A DNA stretch of 64,000 nt from Poronia punctata. Lineage: Eukaryota; Ascomycota; Sordariomycetes; Xylariales; Xylariaceae. The notes under the pieces were generated by a model. It ran no database searches, was not told where the DNA came from, and saw only the letters and a program-made list of their open reading frames with translations. Numbering within the stretch: the first letter of the stretch is position 1; each line of letters opens with the position of its first letter. Below, piece by piece: positions 12,949 through 24,089 of the stretch. The position numbers and the translations under genes were made by a program. The DNA is taken from contig MU401476.1 in NCBI GenBank assembly GCA_022579005.1, forward strand, positions 186,001 through 250,000, written 5' to 3'.

Positions 12949-13626
12949 TGTAAGTTTCGGTTATGGTACCCTATTCTTGAGGACCGCCAAACCACAATTT
13001 TGGTATTGGTCTTTCTGTCACTCGCTCCAAATACATATGGAGTCATGGACACCAACAGACTAGACACTTGTCCGTAAAGTAGGTATGTACTAAGTTACCT
13101 GTGTAACAGGAGATAACCTAAATCTGTACTCCTCCAGAAGTTCTTATTCATCATGAGATATTCGTTTAAGAAGCTTTAGCTTTAACCCTTCCTGCCGAGT
13201 CTCAGTACCTAAAATGATGAAAGGCAACAAATAACGTATCCTAGGTACGAGTACACAGCCACATGAAGATGTGGCGCAGGTATGGCCTTCGACCAGTGAC
13301 AGGGCAGCATTTCTACTCCTACACGTACAATAGAATCTTTAGGCGTCTTGGGTGGCGCACGACGGCGCTGTCGTACTGCTGAGTGCGTCACCAGCTTGCG
13401 TTGCAGAGTTGCCCCGCCTCATCAGCTAGGCATTGCAGGCAACCTCTCTGATACACACTCCTTAGGTAGGTCTTTCATCATTCCCACGAGTCTAGTTACT
13501 TTAGGTAGGTGCAAAGTTTCATATAATCTGACAACCCCAAGACACAAGATTCCCTACACATTCATTTTCATCCATACTTCACATCGTCGTTCTTATCAAG
13601 CCATATCTAGTCTCTTCACATCCAAA
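12949..13626. other. Divergent promoter region
   Basis: This 680-bp spacer separates the divergent helicase gene (minus) and the CUE-domain gene (plus) and so must hold both promoters. It has GTAGGTA/CTAGGTAC words and a pyrimidine-rich, ATG-free leader before 13627. No TATA box is obvious. Confidence 0.6.
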
Positions 13627-15138
13627 ATGATGTCAGCTACCCCTGACACGGTGAGTTCCTAATTTAGCGGCATCCAATTTATCCATCCCTGGTTTAGACG
13701 CAACACGGCCCCTTGTTATATGATTGAAGAGTGGAATCGGCAGAAGCTGACGACTTTATCCAACATCAGAGCAACTCGAAAGATAATCCGACATCGCCGA
13801 CAGCTGCGCCTGAATCGCCGACAACTGTAAGGCCTTTCGAAATGGACGACGACGACGTACCTGAGTCCGGAGTCCTCAACAACTCCGCGGCAAACCCACC
13901 CTCAACCACACCTACAACGCATGCACCTGCATCTGCGCCTGCGGGGGAAACAGCACCCGCGCAACCACCGCGACCTGCCTCGGCGCGGCAGCACAATGAG
14001 CAGATCCTGAAGGAAGCTTTCCCCGGCATCGACATAACCGTCATTAGAGCCGTCCTCACCGCCAGTGCCGGCCAGATCGACCCTGCCTTTAATGCGCTTC
14101 TTGGTAAGAACGTCTGCGTCGTGTTCGAGGTACTCAAACGCAAGCTGACTGTTACTAGGCATGAGTGACCCCGATGCCGTCCAAAATGACACCAGCGAGC
14201 CAGCTCCGCCACCGCCGCCGCCTCGCCCGGCCAACCGCGCCGTTCTCACCCAGCTAGAGGCGGACGAACTGTATGCGCGCCAACTTGCCGAGCATTACGA
14301 TAATCCCGGCGCTTACGAGGCGCGGACTATGAACCGCAGCCCTGGTGGCCAATACCGGCGGCAGGCCACAGGTTTAAAGCCTAACGAAATGTATGATCGC
14401 GAGCACAGCTTCATCGATGACGATCTGCCTGTTATTACCGAGAATATCCGTAAAGGATTCATGGAAACGCAGAGCAAAGTCAACTCATGGTTCAACAACT
14501 TGAAGAAAAAGATTGACGGGGAGTATGATTCCGAAGAGGACGAGTCCCAACCCTCGAGACATCGTCCACAAGGCCTTTCAAGCAGGAGAAGTGGAGAAGG
14601 CAGCCGCCAGAGCACAGACTATCACAGATATGACGCCGATCCGCACGTCCTGAGTGATGATTTCGCCGGCATCCGGCTTCAACCTGACCGCAGTACGTGT
14701 CCCGGTTGTTGTCCCGTAGTGCCAAATACAGCTAACCTAGTCACAGGACCATCGCCAGGCCACCGATCTCATAGTCCGAACCTTAACAAACCACTCCCCT
14801 CGTCCTCATCATCATCAGCCAAGGGCGAGGGCCGTAGGGTTGCCTTCCGGGAAGGCGTCGAGGACATTGGCCCATACGACGCGTCACCTAAGATGCCACC
14901 AAAGGATAGAGCAGCGAGTCCAGCTGCCAGCAAACAGAGCAAGTGGCAACCATTGTCAACAGTGGAGCCAAGTCCGATTGTCGATAATGACCCTTTCAGT
15001 CTGGGGGACAGCGAAGATGAAAAGGAATCCAAGGGCGCAAACAAAGAGATTAAGTCGGAAGATGCGGAGAGGCTTAAACAAGCGACTGCTGATGCCATGT
15101 CGGACAGCTTAGTCGGCTCTGCGGGCAAGCAGCCCTGA
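13627..15138 (+). CDS. CUE-domain ubiquitin-binding protein
   Basis: The body is secure: coding 13731-14103, 14159-14692 and 14747-15138, with introns 14104-14158 (GTAAGA...TAG) and 14693-14746 (GTACGT...CAG, CTAAC branch; length a multiple of 3, so the frame reads through). The CUE domain is split by the first of these: RQHNEQILKEAFPGIDITVI, then RAVLTASAGQIDPAFNALLG joined to MSDP. It is followed by a PPPPPPRP run and LTQLEADELYARQLAEHY, a pattern seen in fungal Cue5/Don1-like proteins that bind ubiquitin and, in yeast, link ubiquitinated cargo to Atg8 (family knowledge). The C-terminal half is acidic, Ser-rich and probably disordered. The first exon is problematic: ATGATG at 13627-13632 leads to a good donor GTGAGT at 13651, but that join is out of phase with the open frame beginning at 13731. 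The first in-frame ATG inside the body is at 13842. Confidence 0.8.
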
Positions 15139-17692
15139 GTGCACAGGAGGGCGGGTTACCAGATTGTAGATGTGCATTGTTACGGGCGTTGCATTGTTTA
15201 TATTTTGTGTTTTTGCCGGGCACTACATGCGTTTCTCTGTCCTCATCATCAGAGCACGGGATAGGGGGCTGATAAAGCCATGTTGAAGCCAGAGGCAACG
15301 AAGATGAACCGATGTGATATACGCAGCACTGGAACCCTATCGATAGTGGTAATTAATCACCTTTTCAATTCTTGGAACAGTGACCGAGTCATATAGATAC
15401 CAAAAGTCCTACAAGTATATAATAGTCAAAGCAGGGTTACAATATTGTATAAACCAAAGGAAAAAATATAGAAAGACCAGATTTGCCAGAGTAGCGCTAA
15501 TGGCCCTCTGCCCTTGAGGGATGCCAGGACTGTTCATGTTATTTGGTGGTAGGTAAGTAGTTGATAGGTTAGGTGCTAAAGTAAAGCCAACAATCAGACG
15601 GAGCTTTCCGAGTGCGTAATCTTCATGTACATACGGCACATGTAGGCAGCGTGGGGTTTTACAACGTTCAAAGAGAGGTTGATGCTTAGACTCAGCATCC
15701 TACGGGATTCACTCTCAGTCCATACTTGTAGTCTCCTGGGTCTTCCCGTAGGTTGGTTATGTGCAACCAACGAGGTTCAGCTGCGATAAACCGGCACCTT
15801 AATCCATATTGTGCAAGTACGAGGAGTTAGGTACGAGGAGTTAGGTACGATAGAGGTGCTGGTTGTACGGTAGGTCGGACGCCGTGCATGACACAGCATG
15901 CATGCACACACGTGGCAGCCGATATCGTCGGGAGGGAAGACTGCCACTTTCAATTTCCGAGAAAGAGACAAACCCCCCTTTCCAATCTCCTACGGGTAAC
16001 AGCAGGTTTTATTTTCCCTGTAAACAGGAGCGTTATATGCTCCTTATTATTGCGATACAGGATGGTGGGGATCATACATGATGGGAGGAGCGCTGACCGA
16101 GAGAAATTCATCAAGGATTGATCTGTTGAGCTGATAATAATAATAATAAGTAAGCACCCGGGTTCACAAGACCGACCCCTTATCGTACTTCCGGCTGAGT
16201 ACCCTGTGGCATATTATTCCTCGGTAAATAAAGAGATGGGAGTATTCTAACCAAGGTAATCTAGCCTAGTCTTTCCGCGTTCTGTTCGTGTTTCACAAAA
16301 TTGTCCGGTTGTGATGTATCATCTAACTACCGTTATGAATAAGCAAATTTTAAGGCTAGAAGGGCAGAGGGGCTCATCTCAGGTAATTACGAGTAGGCAT
16401 ACGAAAACCGGGTGGTCGCCTGTTTGTTCATGTTGTGCGCTGCTAGATGTAATATATTGATTCGGTCAGGTTTGGATCCGGGTTTTCTTATCAGGTACTA
16501 TAATGAAAATCCAGGTATGGTGTTCTCTGTTTGTATGAAGCACTTTCGTTACCTACTTGCTTTCACTGTCGTATTGTAATTCGAAGGAAGGTCAGGGCTA
16601 TGTTGCGCTGACTTCCTTCCAAGTTTCCTTCGTCTTCTTCGTCCTCAACGGTCTCAGCTAGAAGGAGCAATATGTCATTCATCCGATATCCGATATACTA
16701 TTGGCCCGACTGTCTGTTTCACATTGTGTACCTGCATACGATACCGGTAGGGGTGGGCATGTGACGAATCGGAGATCGACTGGCCGGCCATATGTGGGTC
16801 TCAGGGGCGCCTTAGACGCTGGGCTGGATTGTCTTGTCACGCTGGTTTTTCTCGAAGCTGGACCACTCTGCCGGCCAACATGCAGATTTTCAGATCGCTT
16901 CCCGTCTGTGGAGCCATATAGAAAAGAGACTATGAGATCCAGAGCTGCCTAGTGCTTAAAAAACCTTACTAAGAAGACCGTTGTACACGAGATACATGGG
17001 TGGGGATATGTGGCTGGCTGTTTCGAACCCCTCCTAGTCTTGATTTTTCCTCACACGATCCGAAGTGCGGTCGTCACTCGTTTGTACGTATTACTTTGTA
17101 TATCTGGTCCAATAGGATGTATGCGGCATCAGGGTACCATCGTCAAAGTATGTAGGTACCCAACCTAGGAGTGCTAGGTTGGTCCCAAGTGGATGGTGTG
17201 GTGTGGTGAGAATGTTTGGGCTGGGGATTGTGTCAAGTAAAAGGGCTGGAGATGACTTCCTGCCCTTCCCCTCTCTTCTCTCTTTTCTTCACCTCTAGCT
17301 GTGACATCTCTGCTACTGAGTCTATCTCGAGCCTCTCATTCTTTTTTTTTCTATCTGACGCTGCCCGTCAGTTTCATTCATTTCTTGAACGCAAAACCTC
17401 CATCTTTGATATCGTAGCAACTGTGTCTGCTCGACTTTTTTTGCGGAATCGACTTTCGCTCCTTTGAAAACTTACGGCTTGCATCTTGCATACCTACTTC
17501 CATTCTCTTTTTGACGGGCATCAGAAAGAATCATTGTCTATCTGAGATAAGACTACTCGAGTAGAAAAGGCAGACTCAAAAGAATTATTTGGGTTGAGAG
17601 ATAACACACGAATTTGAAGGCGTAAACGTGTAAGCCAGAGGAGAACAGAAGACTGGGACGACACGACATACCCTGCAACATCTACCGTCACA
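15139..17692. other. Intergenic, no gene seen
   Basis: This spacer holds the 3' flank of the CUE gene and the promoter and leader of the secreted-protein gene. A 14-bp tandem repeat lies at 15817-15850 and an (AAT)n run near 16133-16149. The leader from about 17250 to 17692 is pyrimidine-rich, typical of fungal 5' regions. Confidence 0.55.
15817..15850. repeat. 14-bp tandem repeat, 2.4 copies
   Basis: The unit GTACGAGGAGTTAG is repeated at 15817 and 15831, followed by a partial third copy. It is intergenic. Confidence 0.85.
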
Positions 17693-18901
17693 ATGAAGTC
17701 CACTGCTGTTGTATTTGGTCTGTTTGGCCTCGTTGCCGCATACAATCGTCATCCCCGCCATCTCCATGCTCCTTGGCTTCGACGAAATGGGACCTATCCG
17801 GTCGCCACCCCTTCCACAACCCTGACCGTGGCCATCACAAGTGTCCACACCGTAGCCTCCTGTGCTCCTACAGTCACAGACTGCCCTGCTCACGCCAACT
17901 CCACTGGCCCAGTCACTGTCACGGAGGTCGTCGATCTGACCGTCACCGTCTGTCCTGTTGGCGAAGCTAGTTCCATCTCCAGCTCTGTCGTTGCTGCCCA
18001 CAGCAGCGGTTACATCATTGGAACTACTCATACCCTCACCACCAGTGACAACAGCCCCGCGCAGACGTCGGCTCCCAGCTTGGCCACTGGCCTGACTCTT
18101 TACCCTACCCTTGACATCAGCGAGTCGACCAGGACCGTCACGTTGGGCTCTGGGGCTTCTGCGTCTGTCACCGTCACAACCATCCACTCCACCATAACCA
18201 AGCTGGTTACCATTACTGCTGTCCCGACTCATAGTCCCAGTTCCAATCCAGGTGCGGGCTCGGGATTTAGCTCTGGTAGTTCTGACTCCGAGGGCGATGT
18301 TACTAGTGTGGAAAGCACCACCACTGTAACGCTGACGTCCAAGTCCACCCGTACTGTCACCGTCCCTGGCCCTACGTCGACTTCGACTGTTATTGGCTCT
18401 GGTTCCGAGTCCGAATCAGATGCTGTATCTGGCTCCGGCTCTGGTTTCCCTCCCGTCTCAGATGAGGCGAACTGCTCTCCTGTTACTGTGACCGTGACCC
18501 AGACCGAGGCCGCCCCGGCTAGCACCGTGTACGTCACGATCGGTGGTAACGGTAGCGGCCCAGATGGCTACCCCACTGGCGGCGGCATCAAAGTTCCCAC
18601 CGAGACCGCTGCCGAGGCCACCACGACCATATCCAGCGCCTCTCCCGCCAGCACAAGCGTAAGCACAGGCGGAAATGGAGACGACAACGGCGACGATTCC
18701 GAAGACTACCCCCCAGAGGAAGAGCAGACAAGCAGCAGCATTCCCGACGTCACCATTACCGCCACCGCTACCGTCGTCCCCTATCCAACCAGCAGCGTCG
18801 GCAGCGGGGATGGAAACGATATTACTACCGCCCCGGGCAGCAGCTTCCCCCCTGTTGGCACAGCCTATCCCACCATCTCGCAAGGTCATCTTCTTTACTA
18901 A
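17693..18901 (+). CDS. Secreted Ser/Thr-rich cell-surface protein
   Basis: Predicted 402-aa protein from one exon. MKSTAVVFGLFGLVAA is a classic signal peptide, with cleavage likely near residue 16-17. The mature part begins with a basic stretch and then a four-cysteine region (ASCAPTVTDCPAHAN, VTVCPV) with repeated valine/threonine strands such as TEVVDLTVTVCPV, TTTVTLTSKSTRTVTVPG and NCSPVTVTVTQT, separated by Ser/Gly/Asp-rich linkers. N-glycosylation sequons (NST, NGS) are present. The C-terminus (AYPTISQGHLLY) lacks the hydrophobic tail expected for a GPI anchor, so it is probably secreted or wall-bound through glycans. I do not recognise a named family; the role is unknown. Only one exon is needed; a 3' intron cannot be excluded. 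Confidence 0.8.
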   Translation: MKSTAVVFGLFGLVAAYNRHPRHLHAPWLRRNGTYPVATPSTTLTVAITSVHTVASCAPTVTDCPAHANSTGPVTVTEVVDLTVTVCPVGEASSISSSVVAAHSSGYIIGTTHTLTTSDNSPAQTSAPSLATGLTLYPTLDISESTRTVTLGSGASASVTVTTIHSTITKLVTITAVPTHSPSSNPGAGSGFSSGSSDSEGDVTSVESTTTVTLTSKSTRTVTVPGPTSTSTVIGSGSESESDAVSGSGSGFPPVSDEANCSPVTVTVTQTEAAPASTVYVTIGGNGSGPDGYPTGGGIKVPTETAAEATTTISSASPASTSVSTGGNGDDNGDDSEDYPPEEEQTSSSIPDVTITATATVVPYPTSSVGSGDGNDITTAPGSSFPPVGTAYPTISQGHLLY

Positions 18902-19707
18902 GATGGATGGTGTTGCAAAAGAGTGGCCGCTGGCTCGTTATGTCTCTCATTGAAACATAAACAGCCAGTCGACGATTTTGGCATTATCCGATACTTTGAA
19001 CCAATCTCTGGTGTAGTGGAAAAGGAAAGCGAGCGAGTGATTTATTTTGAACGGGATTTTTGCCGTTTGGGATAGGTATAAGGGGTTCTCACATTTTCCA
19101 TTACCTATCCCTCGGCGGCGGCGCGCATATAAAAACTTCAATTCTTGTGTATTGTACTGGATGACAATTTCTTTTCTTGGAATGAGACATTTTATAAGAG
19201 CCCCAGATCAGACGTCCACTACCTCTTGATGGGTAGTCTAGTGTGTGTATGTGTGTGTAGATTCAGAGCTTACAACGAATATCAAATCTGGTATTATCCA
19301 TTGTTCGTTTAAGTGCCATGACAAAATCAATCACCTTCACTCTTCCATCACCCAACTAAACCAACTCTGTTGTCACCAATGACTGACTCCCGATCCTTCG
19401 AAAATGTCGACAATAACTGACCTTTACCTACTATCCCATCCTAGATCCTTGAAGCGAGTTATTACTCATTCCCATGCTTAGTCGATATGATTACCTTACG
19501 TAGGTGGTACCTTACAGCCCGTCTTAAAAAAACAAACAATAGATATATGTCTATTTGGAATGCGTGAAAGGGGGGGGCAGCCGTTTACTTACATGCCGCC
19601 CAATTTTCGGTTTTTTCCGTATGAATACGAGTGGGAAGGTTGGTTTCTTTTCCCTCCTAAACTAAATCACGACACTACCTATCTTCTCTTTTTGATATCA
19701 AGTTAAG

Positions 19708-19742
<35 letters not shown>

Positions 19743-20521
19743 ATAATGTACAAGTATGTCCTTTGACTCCTTCCTTTACACTTCCAACCCCCGTCCCCCC
19801 GTCCCCCCATCTCCTCATCCTCATCCCCTTCACCCCATATACTGAAGTTCCACCCCATCTATCGAAATCAAAGGCTACTACGACACATGGAACCCATCCG
19901 CGCTACTGCTATTCTGTTTGAGTATTATACCAGCAAGAGATACACGAAGCCCCAGCCAGGTAGGTAACAAGAAACCCCTCTCTCTCTCTGTCCCGACGAG
20001 CGGTTACCGCGAGACAACTACATTAAGAAGATCGATCCGATGGTAGGTAGAAAGCTCTTTTGGCCCGGGGGTGGGGAAATAGAAGCGAGACTATGCGAAG
20101 AGAGGCGCCCCGGGGGTTCTATGGTGAGGAGGAGGAGGGGGACATCATGGCGCGGAAGTTGAGAATAGAGTGGCCGAAGCGGTATGAGACGTTCGAGGCT
20201 CGAAGAAAGAAAGAGGTCTTGGTGTATTTGAAGAGTTTTGAGGGATAGATAGAGTGGGACGATGATGGTTTTCTTCTTCTTCTTCTTCTCTTTACTCGTA
20301 GATAGGTATGTTAGATTAGCGTTTCCCTGTTTAATTAAAAATTAGCAACCTATTCGGAGAATGGGGGTCTATCATTGGGATTTAAAGGGACGACACGACC
20401 CAGGCTGAAAGGATAGAACACATGTACTCGTGTAAGTGATCAGGCAAATAAAACTTGACGATGATCCAAGTTGAAAAAAGTTCAAGCTCAAGTCTTAAGT
20501 TTAAGTATATTATAACTAAAA
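18902..20521. other. Intergenic with simple repeats, no gene seen
   Basis: This is the convergent spacer between the secreted-protein gene (plus) and the CENP-Q-like gene (minus). It contains a (GA)15 run, CT and C-rich runs around 19795-19850 and a (TTC)n run at 20271-20289. A 62-codon frame at 20060-20248 has no supporting evidence. Confidence 0.55.
19711..19740. repeat. (GA)n microsatellite
   Basis: About 15 GA units in a row. Confidence 0.95.
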
Positions 20522-22276
20522 CTACCTTTCGGCTGAGCCCAGCATGACATTCTCCAACTGTTTCCGACCAAGATGTGGTTCCAAAGTCGTCTTCAATAGA
20601 GCTTGGCTTTTAGCAATCGCCGGTAATACTCCCTCGATTTGGCCGACATTCAGACGCATACTCTGCATGTGATTGTTGATTTGTTCAGCGAGACCAACAA
20701 GTTCCTCTTCATCACCGACATCGGCAAACACGCCACCGACACCCTTTTTGGCCGGTAGCAAGTTGAGGTTATCTGTGGTAGGACCGAGAGTAGTCTTTTC
20801 TGGTACAAGGACGTGTACTTTCCTCAGCTGGTCTCGTCTTTGCGAGGCTTCGGCACGCGCGTTGGTGCTTAACCGGTCGAGTAATTTATATTCCCGCTCA
20901 AGCGTCTTTTCCGCGTGCGCCTTCTCACGGCGGAGTAGCTCGATGCTGTGTTGGAGAGGGTCGAGCTGGGATAGAAGAGACTCGACCGCAGACTGTGTCT
21001 TTTCAAAGTCGAGCTCGTCCGCCCGTCGTGGAAGGGTCGAGGAAGGCGGAAAAGGGAGCTTTCCCGATCTCTTGCACAGGCCCCTTGTGACTTTTCCGAG
21101 TACATCTTCGGCGTGGGTGTATTGCTTGGGCGGAACATGGAGCAGTGTAGGTTGTGACACGGAGTGGAGTAGGTCTGCAATGTTGCTAATGGAAGATGGG
21201 TCAAGTGTAGACCACTTGTCTTCTATGACCTTATGAGGTATCCGCCGGGTGCGCTTGGCTATATATCTATATGGTGGGGGAGAGTCTGGCGAAGAGGAGC
21301 GGGTTGGCGCTTGATTCTGTTCATCGCTAGACCGTCTGCGCCCTCTGGGCTTGCTTTGTTTTCCTTGAGTTCGCTTTTGTTGACTATTTGCTTCCATATT
21401 CTCGTCTTCTGGCCGGTCTTGATTCTGTACATCTTGACTTGGACCACCAGTCCTGGACGTCACGCCATGACGAGGCTTAGGTCTGCGACCACGTTTAGTC
21501 TTCGATTGGGAAGTATCGTGCTCTGCAGCTTCTATAGGTGGCGGAATATCTTGAGGGTTGCGTTGTTTCTTGGTTCTCCTTTTCTTTTCGTTTGAAACTA
21601 TCGTTTGCTCTTGTTCTTCATGTCCTGCAGGACTTCGGTCTGCGGCCTGGTCTGGCGCCTTTTTTCTTCTACCCGCCCCCCGAACCTTGGAAGGTACAGA
21701 AGCCGTATCTCCTTTGTCTGCTTTATTGCTGGATGGCTCTTCCAACGAACGGCGCTTTCGTTTACTACGCCTGAGAAGACTTGAATCTCCTTCGTTCTCG
21801 TTTTCGTCATCGGCCTCTTCTGCTTCGGGTTCTTGTTGGGTCGGTGGTTCAGGCACTTTCTTCGGTCGGCCTCGCCTCTTCGTCCCCGACTCTTCTGGCA
21901 CTACGTTTTCCTCCGCTGTTTGTACATGGTTGTCACCTGTACCCGGCGCAGAAGTTTCACCTCGCCCTTTCCTCTTACTTTTCACCTCTGTCGTCCCAGC
22001 TTGCGGTTTCGGCGATATATCATTCTTAGCAGGTCGGCCACGTTTCCTCGGACGCGATGTTTCCGTTTCGTCAACTTCTACTTGCGGCTCTTCGTTTTGG
22101 GATAGTATCGTTGTATTGGGATTTGACGCGTCGTTTCCTTCTTCATTGCGCGACGCTTTGCTTGGACGACCTCGTTTGCGCTTCTGATTAACATTAAGCG
22201 TAGAATCCTAGAAACATTACATTATTCAGTATTCGGATTCACTTTATATGTATCAACCGTTCTTATAGCTTACCAT
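20522..22276 (-). CDS. CENP-Q/Fta7-like inner-kinetochore protein
   Basis: About 562 aa in two exons: exon 1 is just the ATG (22276-22274), then a 66-nt intron (22273-22208, GTAAGC...TAG), then exon 2 (22207-20522) beginning DSTLNVNQKRKRGRPSK. The C-terminal 250 residues match the fungal CENP-Q/Fta7 domain as I know it: RIPHKVIEDKWSTLDPSSISNIADLLHS, then a coiled-coil region (LLSQLDPLQHSIELLRREKAHAEKTLEREYKLLDRLS), then a helical end MQSMRLNVGQIEGVLPAI. The N-terminal 300 residues are highly charged and carry about five AT-hook-like cores (KRGRPSK, KRGRPAK, RRGRPKK, KRGRRPK, KPRGRRR). The family is part of the constitutive centromere-associated network (Okp1 in yeast), bridging centromeric chromatin and outer kinetochore. 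DNA minor-groove binding by the N-terminus is inference. A Cnl2/NKP2 gene lies 1.8 kb away. Confidence 0.82.
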
Positions 22277-23020
22277 ATTAAAGCCCTTCTCTACCAGGAT
22301 ATTCCAGGCTGTGAACTCCGTTTAACATAAACCAAATGGATGTTGAAATGGAGGCACGTAAACGAATGACGTGAAGGTCCCTAAACAAACTCGCGTTTAC
22401 GCGTATATTAGTGGGGTGCCCGCTGGGTAATCGATACCTTCCTTCGCCAATATTCACCACGGTAACAGCGGTACCGACTACCTTCTCTCCTACTCCTACT
22501 GTTGAGTCTGGCCTGGACTAGGCTACCTACAGGGCCACGAATGTTCTTTCCAGCTGGCCAATGGAAATCAATCTTATCGTTCTAAGTGGGAAACTGGACC
22601 CCGGAGACCCCGCGAACCCGTTCTTGTTTGGAACAATCTCCGTTGCAGGCCTTGGCTTGGTATTGTGTGGGGATTAACTAAATCCTTCAACGTCTTTGAG
22701 CTGATGATAATTTTCTTCTCTTGCCTACAGCTTCATATTATTCTTTCTTCTAAATATTGGAGCTATAATCTGAAGCAGCAAGTTTATTCTTCCTTACCGA
22801 CTCTTTTATTCTGATAAGCTTCAATTTCCGGCCAATAATCTTTTGACTTTGTAGGTACTTTTCTCCTACCCCATCTGTCTGGTGTAGAGATTACATCATA
22901 CGTCTCCGTTCAAAAGCGCAGGCAACCTTTGTTCCGAGGCTTGTATTTCCGTTTCAGATACAATAGTCTTTGTTAGGTCTAACACACATCGAATATCATA
23001 GGCTAAACTTGTCGCTCAAA
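22277..23020. other. Divergent promoter region
   Basis: This 744-bp spacer separates the minus-strand CENP-Q-like gene and the plus-strand thioredoxin-like gene. It contains CCAAT-type words (GGCCAATGG near 22557, GGCCAATAA near 22831). No coding signal was found. Confidence 0.55.
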
Positions 23021-23941
23021 ATGCATTTCTCTTCAACCGCTGCACTTCTGGCTTTGCCTCTCCTGGCTACTGCCGATGTCCCTGAATATCAGGCGCAGTT
23101 TCAGCAGTATTTGGGTCAAGCCCAGGGCTATGTCGAGAAATTCGCGTCCAAAATCCCATCTCCTAACCGATACGACGATGCCGCCGCCGCCGCCGCTAAG
23201 TCGGGATCCGACAAAATAAGCACGCTCGGTCTTCACAACTGGAAAAATACCCTTTACGAGCCTGTCACCTCGGGAAGCGCCACCCCAGAGGAGTGGTGGC
23301 TTCTCATAACCGGCGGAAACAAGACTTGTTTTGGTAAGGCATCCTTCCCCTGTTTTTGATCGCAGCCATCTTAACTAACCTGCTTCTAGGCCGATGTGGT
23401 CAGGTCGAGGCTGCATTCAACGAGACCGCTGCCAAGTTCGCCACTGATGACAAGGCTCCTCACATGGCGCTCCTGAATTGCGATGACCAGCCGGTATTAT
23501 GCAACGCATGGTCCGCGGCAGCCGGGAACCTCTGGATTTTGGAAATGCTCCCGGAGCCTTCCAACATCAACATATGGTCCAAGAGGTTGAACATGACGAC
23601 CACTACCTCGGATGATTTGGTCCAGCTACACAAGAACGGCTACAAGGAGGAAGCCCACCTACATGACGGGCTCTTCCACCCCTTCAATGGAGCCATCGCA
23701 CAGAATGGCCTGTCGACGGTAGTTGGCTATGTCCTATGGGCATTCAGCCTGGTCCCGAGCTGGGCTTTCATGATTTTCGTGTCCTTCTTCAGCCGCAGAA
23801 TGATGTAAGTGAACAAACAAGAGTTCCGCCTCGAAGTGATGACCCCGTTTTGACACATATCGCAGGTCCGGCCGTATGGAAGATCAGATGCGTGGAGGCC
23901 CGCGCCCTGCTGCTACGGGTCAAGCCGCCCCTCGCCAATAG
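23021..23941 (+). CDS. Thioredoxin-like secretory-pathway membrane protein
   Basis: About 267 aa in three exons: 23021-23333, 23390-23804 and 23866-23941. Introns 23334-23389 (GTAAGG...TAG, CTAAC branch) and 23805-23865 (GTAAGT...CAG) both keep the frame. MHFSSTAALLALPLLATADV is a signal peptide. The luminal part has EEWWLLITGGNKTCFGRCGQVEAAFNETAAKF, placed like a thioredoxin strand-helix active site but with CFGRC (three residues between cysteines) instead of CxxC. NCDDQPVLCNAWSAAAGNLWIL follows, resembling the second half of a thioredoxin fold. A transmembrane helix VVGYVLWAFSLVPSWAFMIFVSFF is near the C-terminus, ending in a short Arg-rich tail. I recognise it as a conserved fungal thioredoxin-fold membrane protein, but its function is not known to me. 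A redox role is doubtful given the spacing. Confidence 0.82.
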
Positions 23942-24089
23942 AAGGACTGAGTGTATATATTAAGCGGATTGGTGTCCTGGTCTTTTTACGTGTATTAGTC
24001 TGCTAATGTTCGCGTGATGGCTACGTATAGAATGGGTCGATGACCAAGCGTTCATCATAATTGTAATATAAATATTAACGTCGTTGGGA

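Noticed and set aside
20060..20248. 62-codon charged frame
   Set aside because: No conservation clue. It lies in a convergent spacer full of simple repeats.
21558..22187. 209-codon Ser/Phe-rich plus-strand frame
   Set aside because: It is the antisense shadow of the Lys/Arg-rich CENP-Q-like coding sequence.
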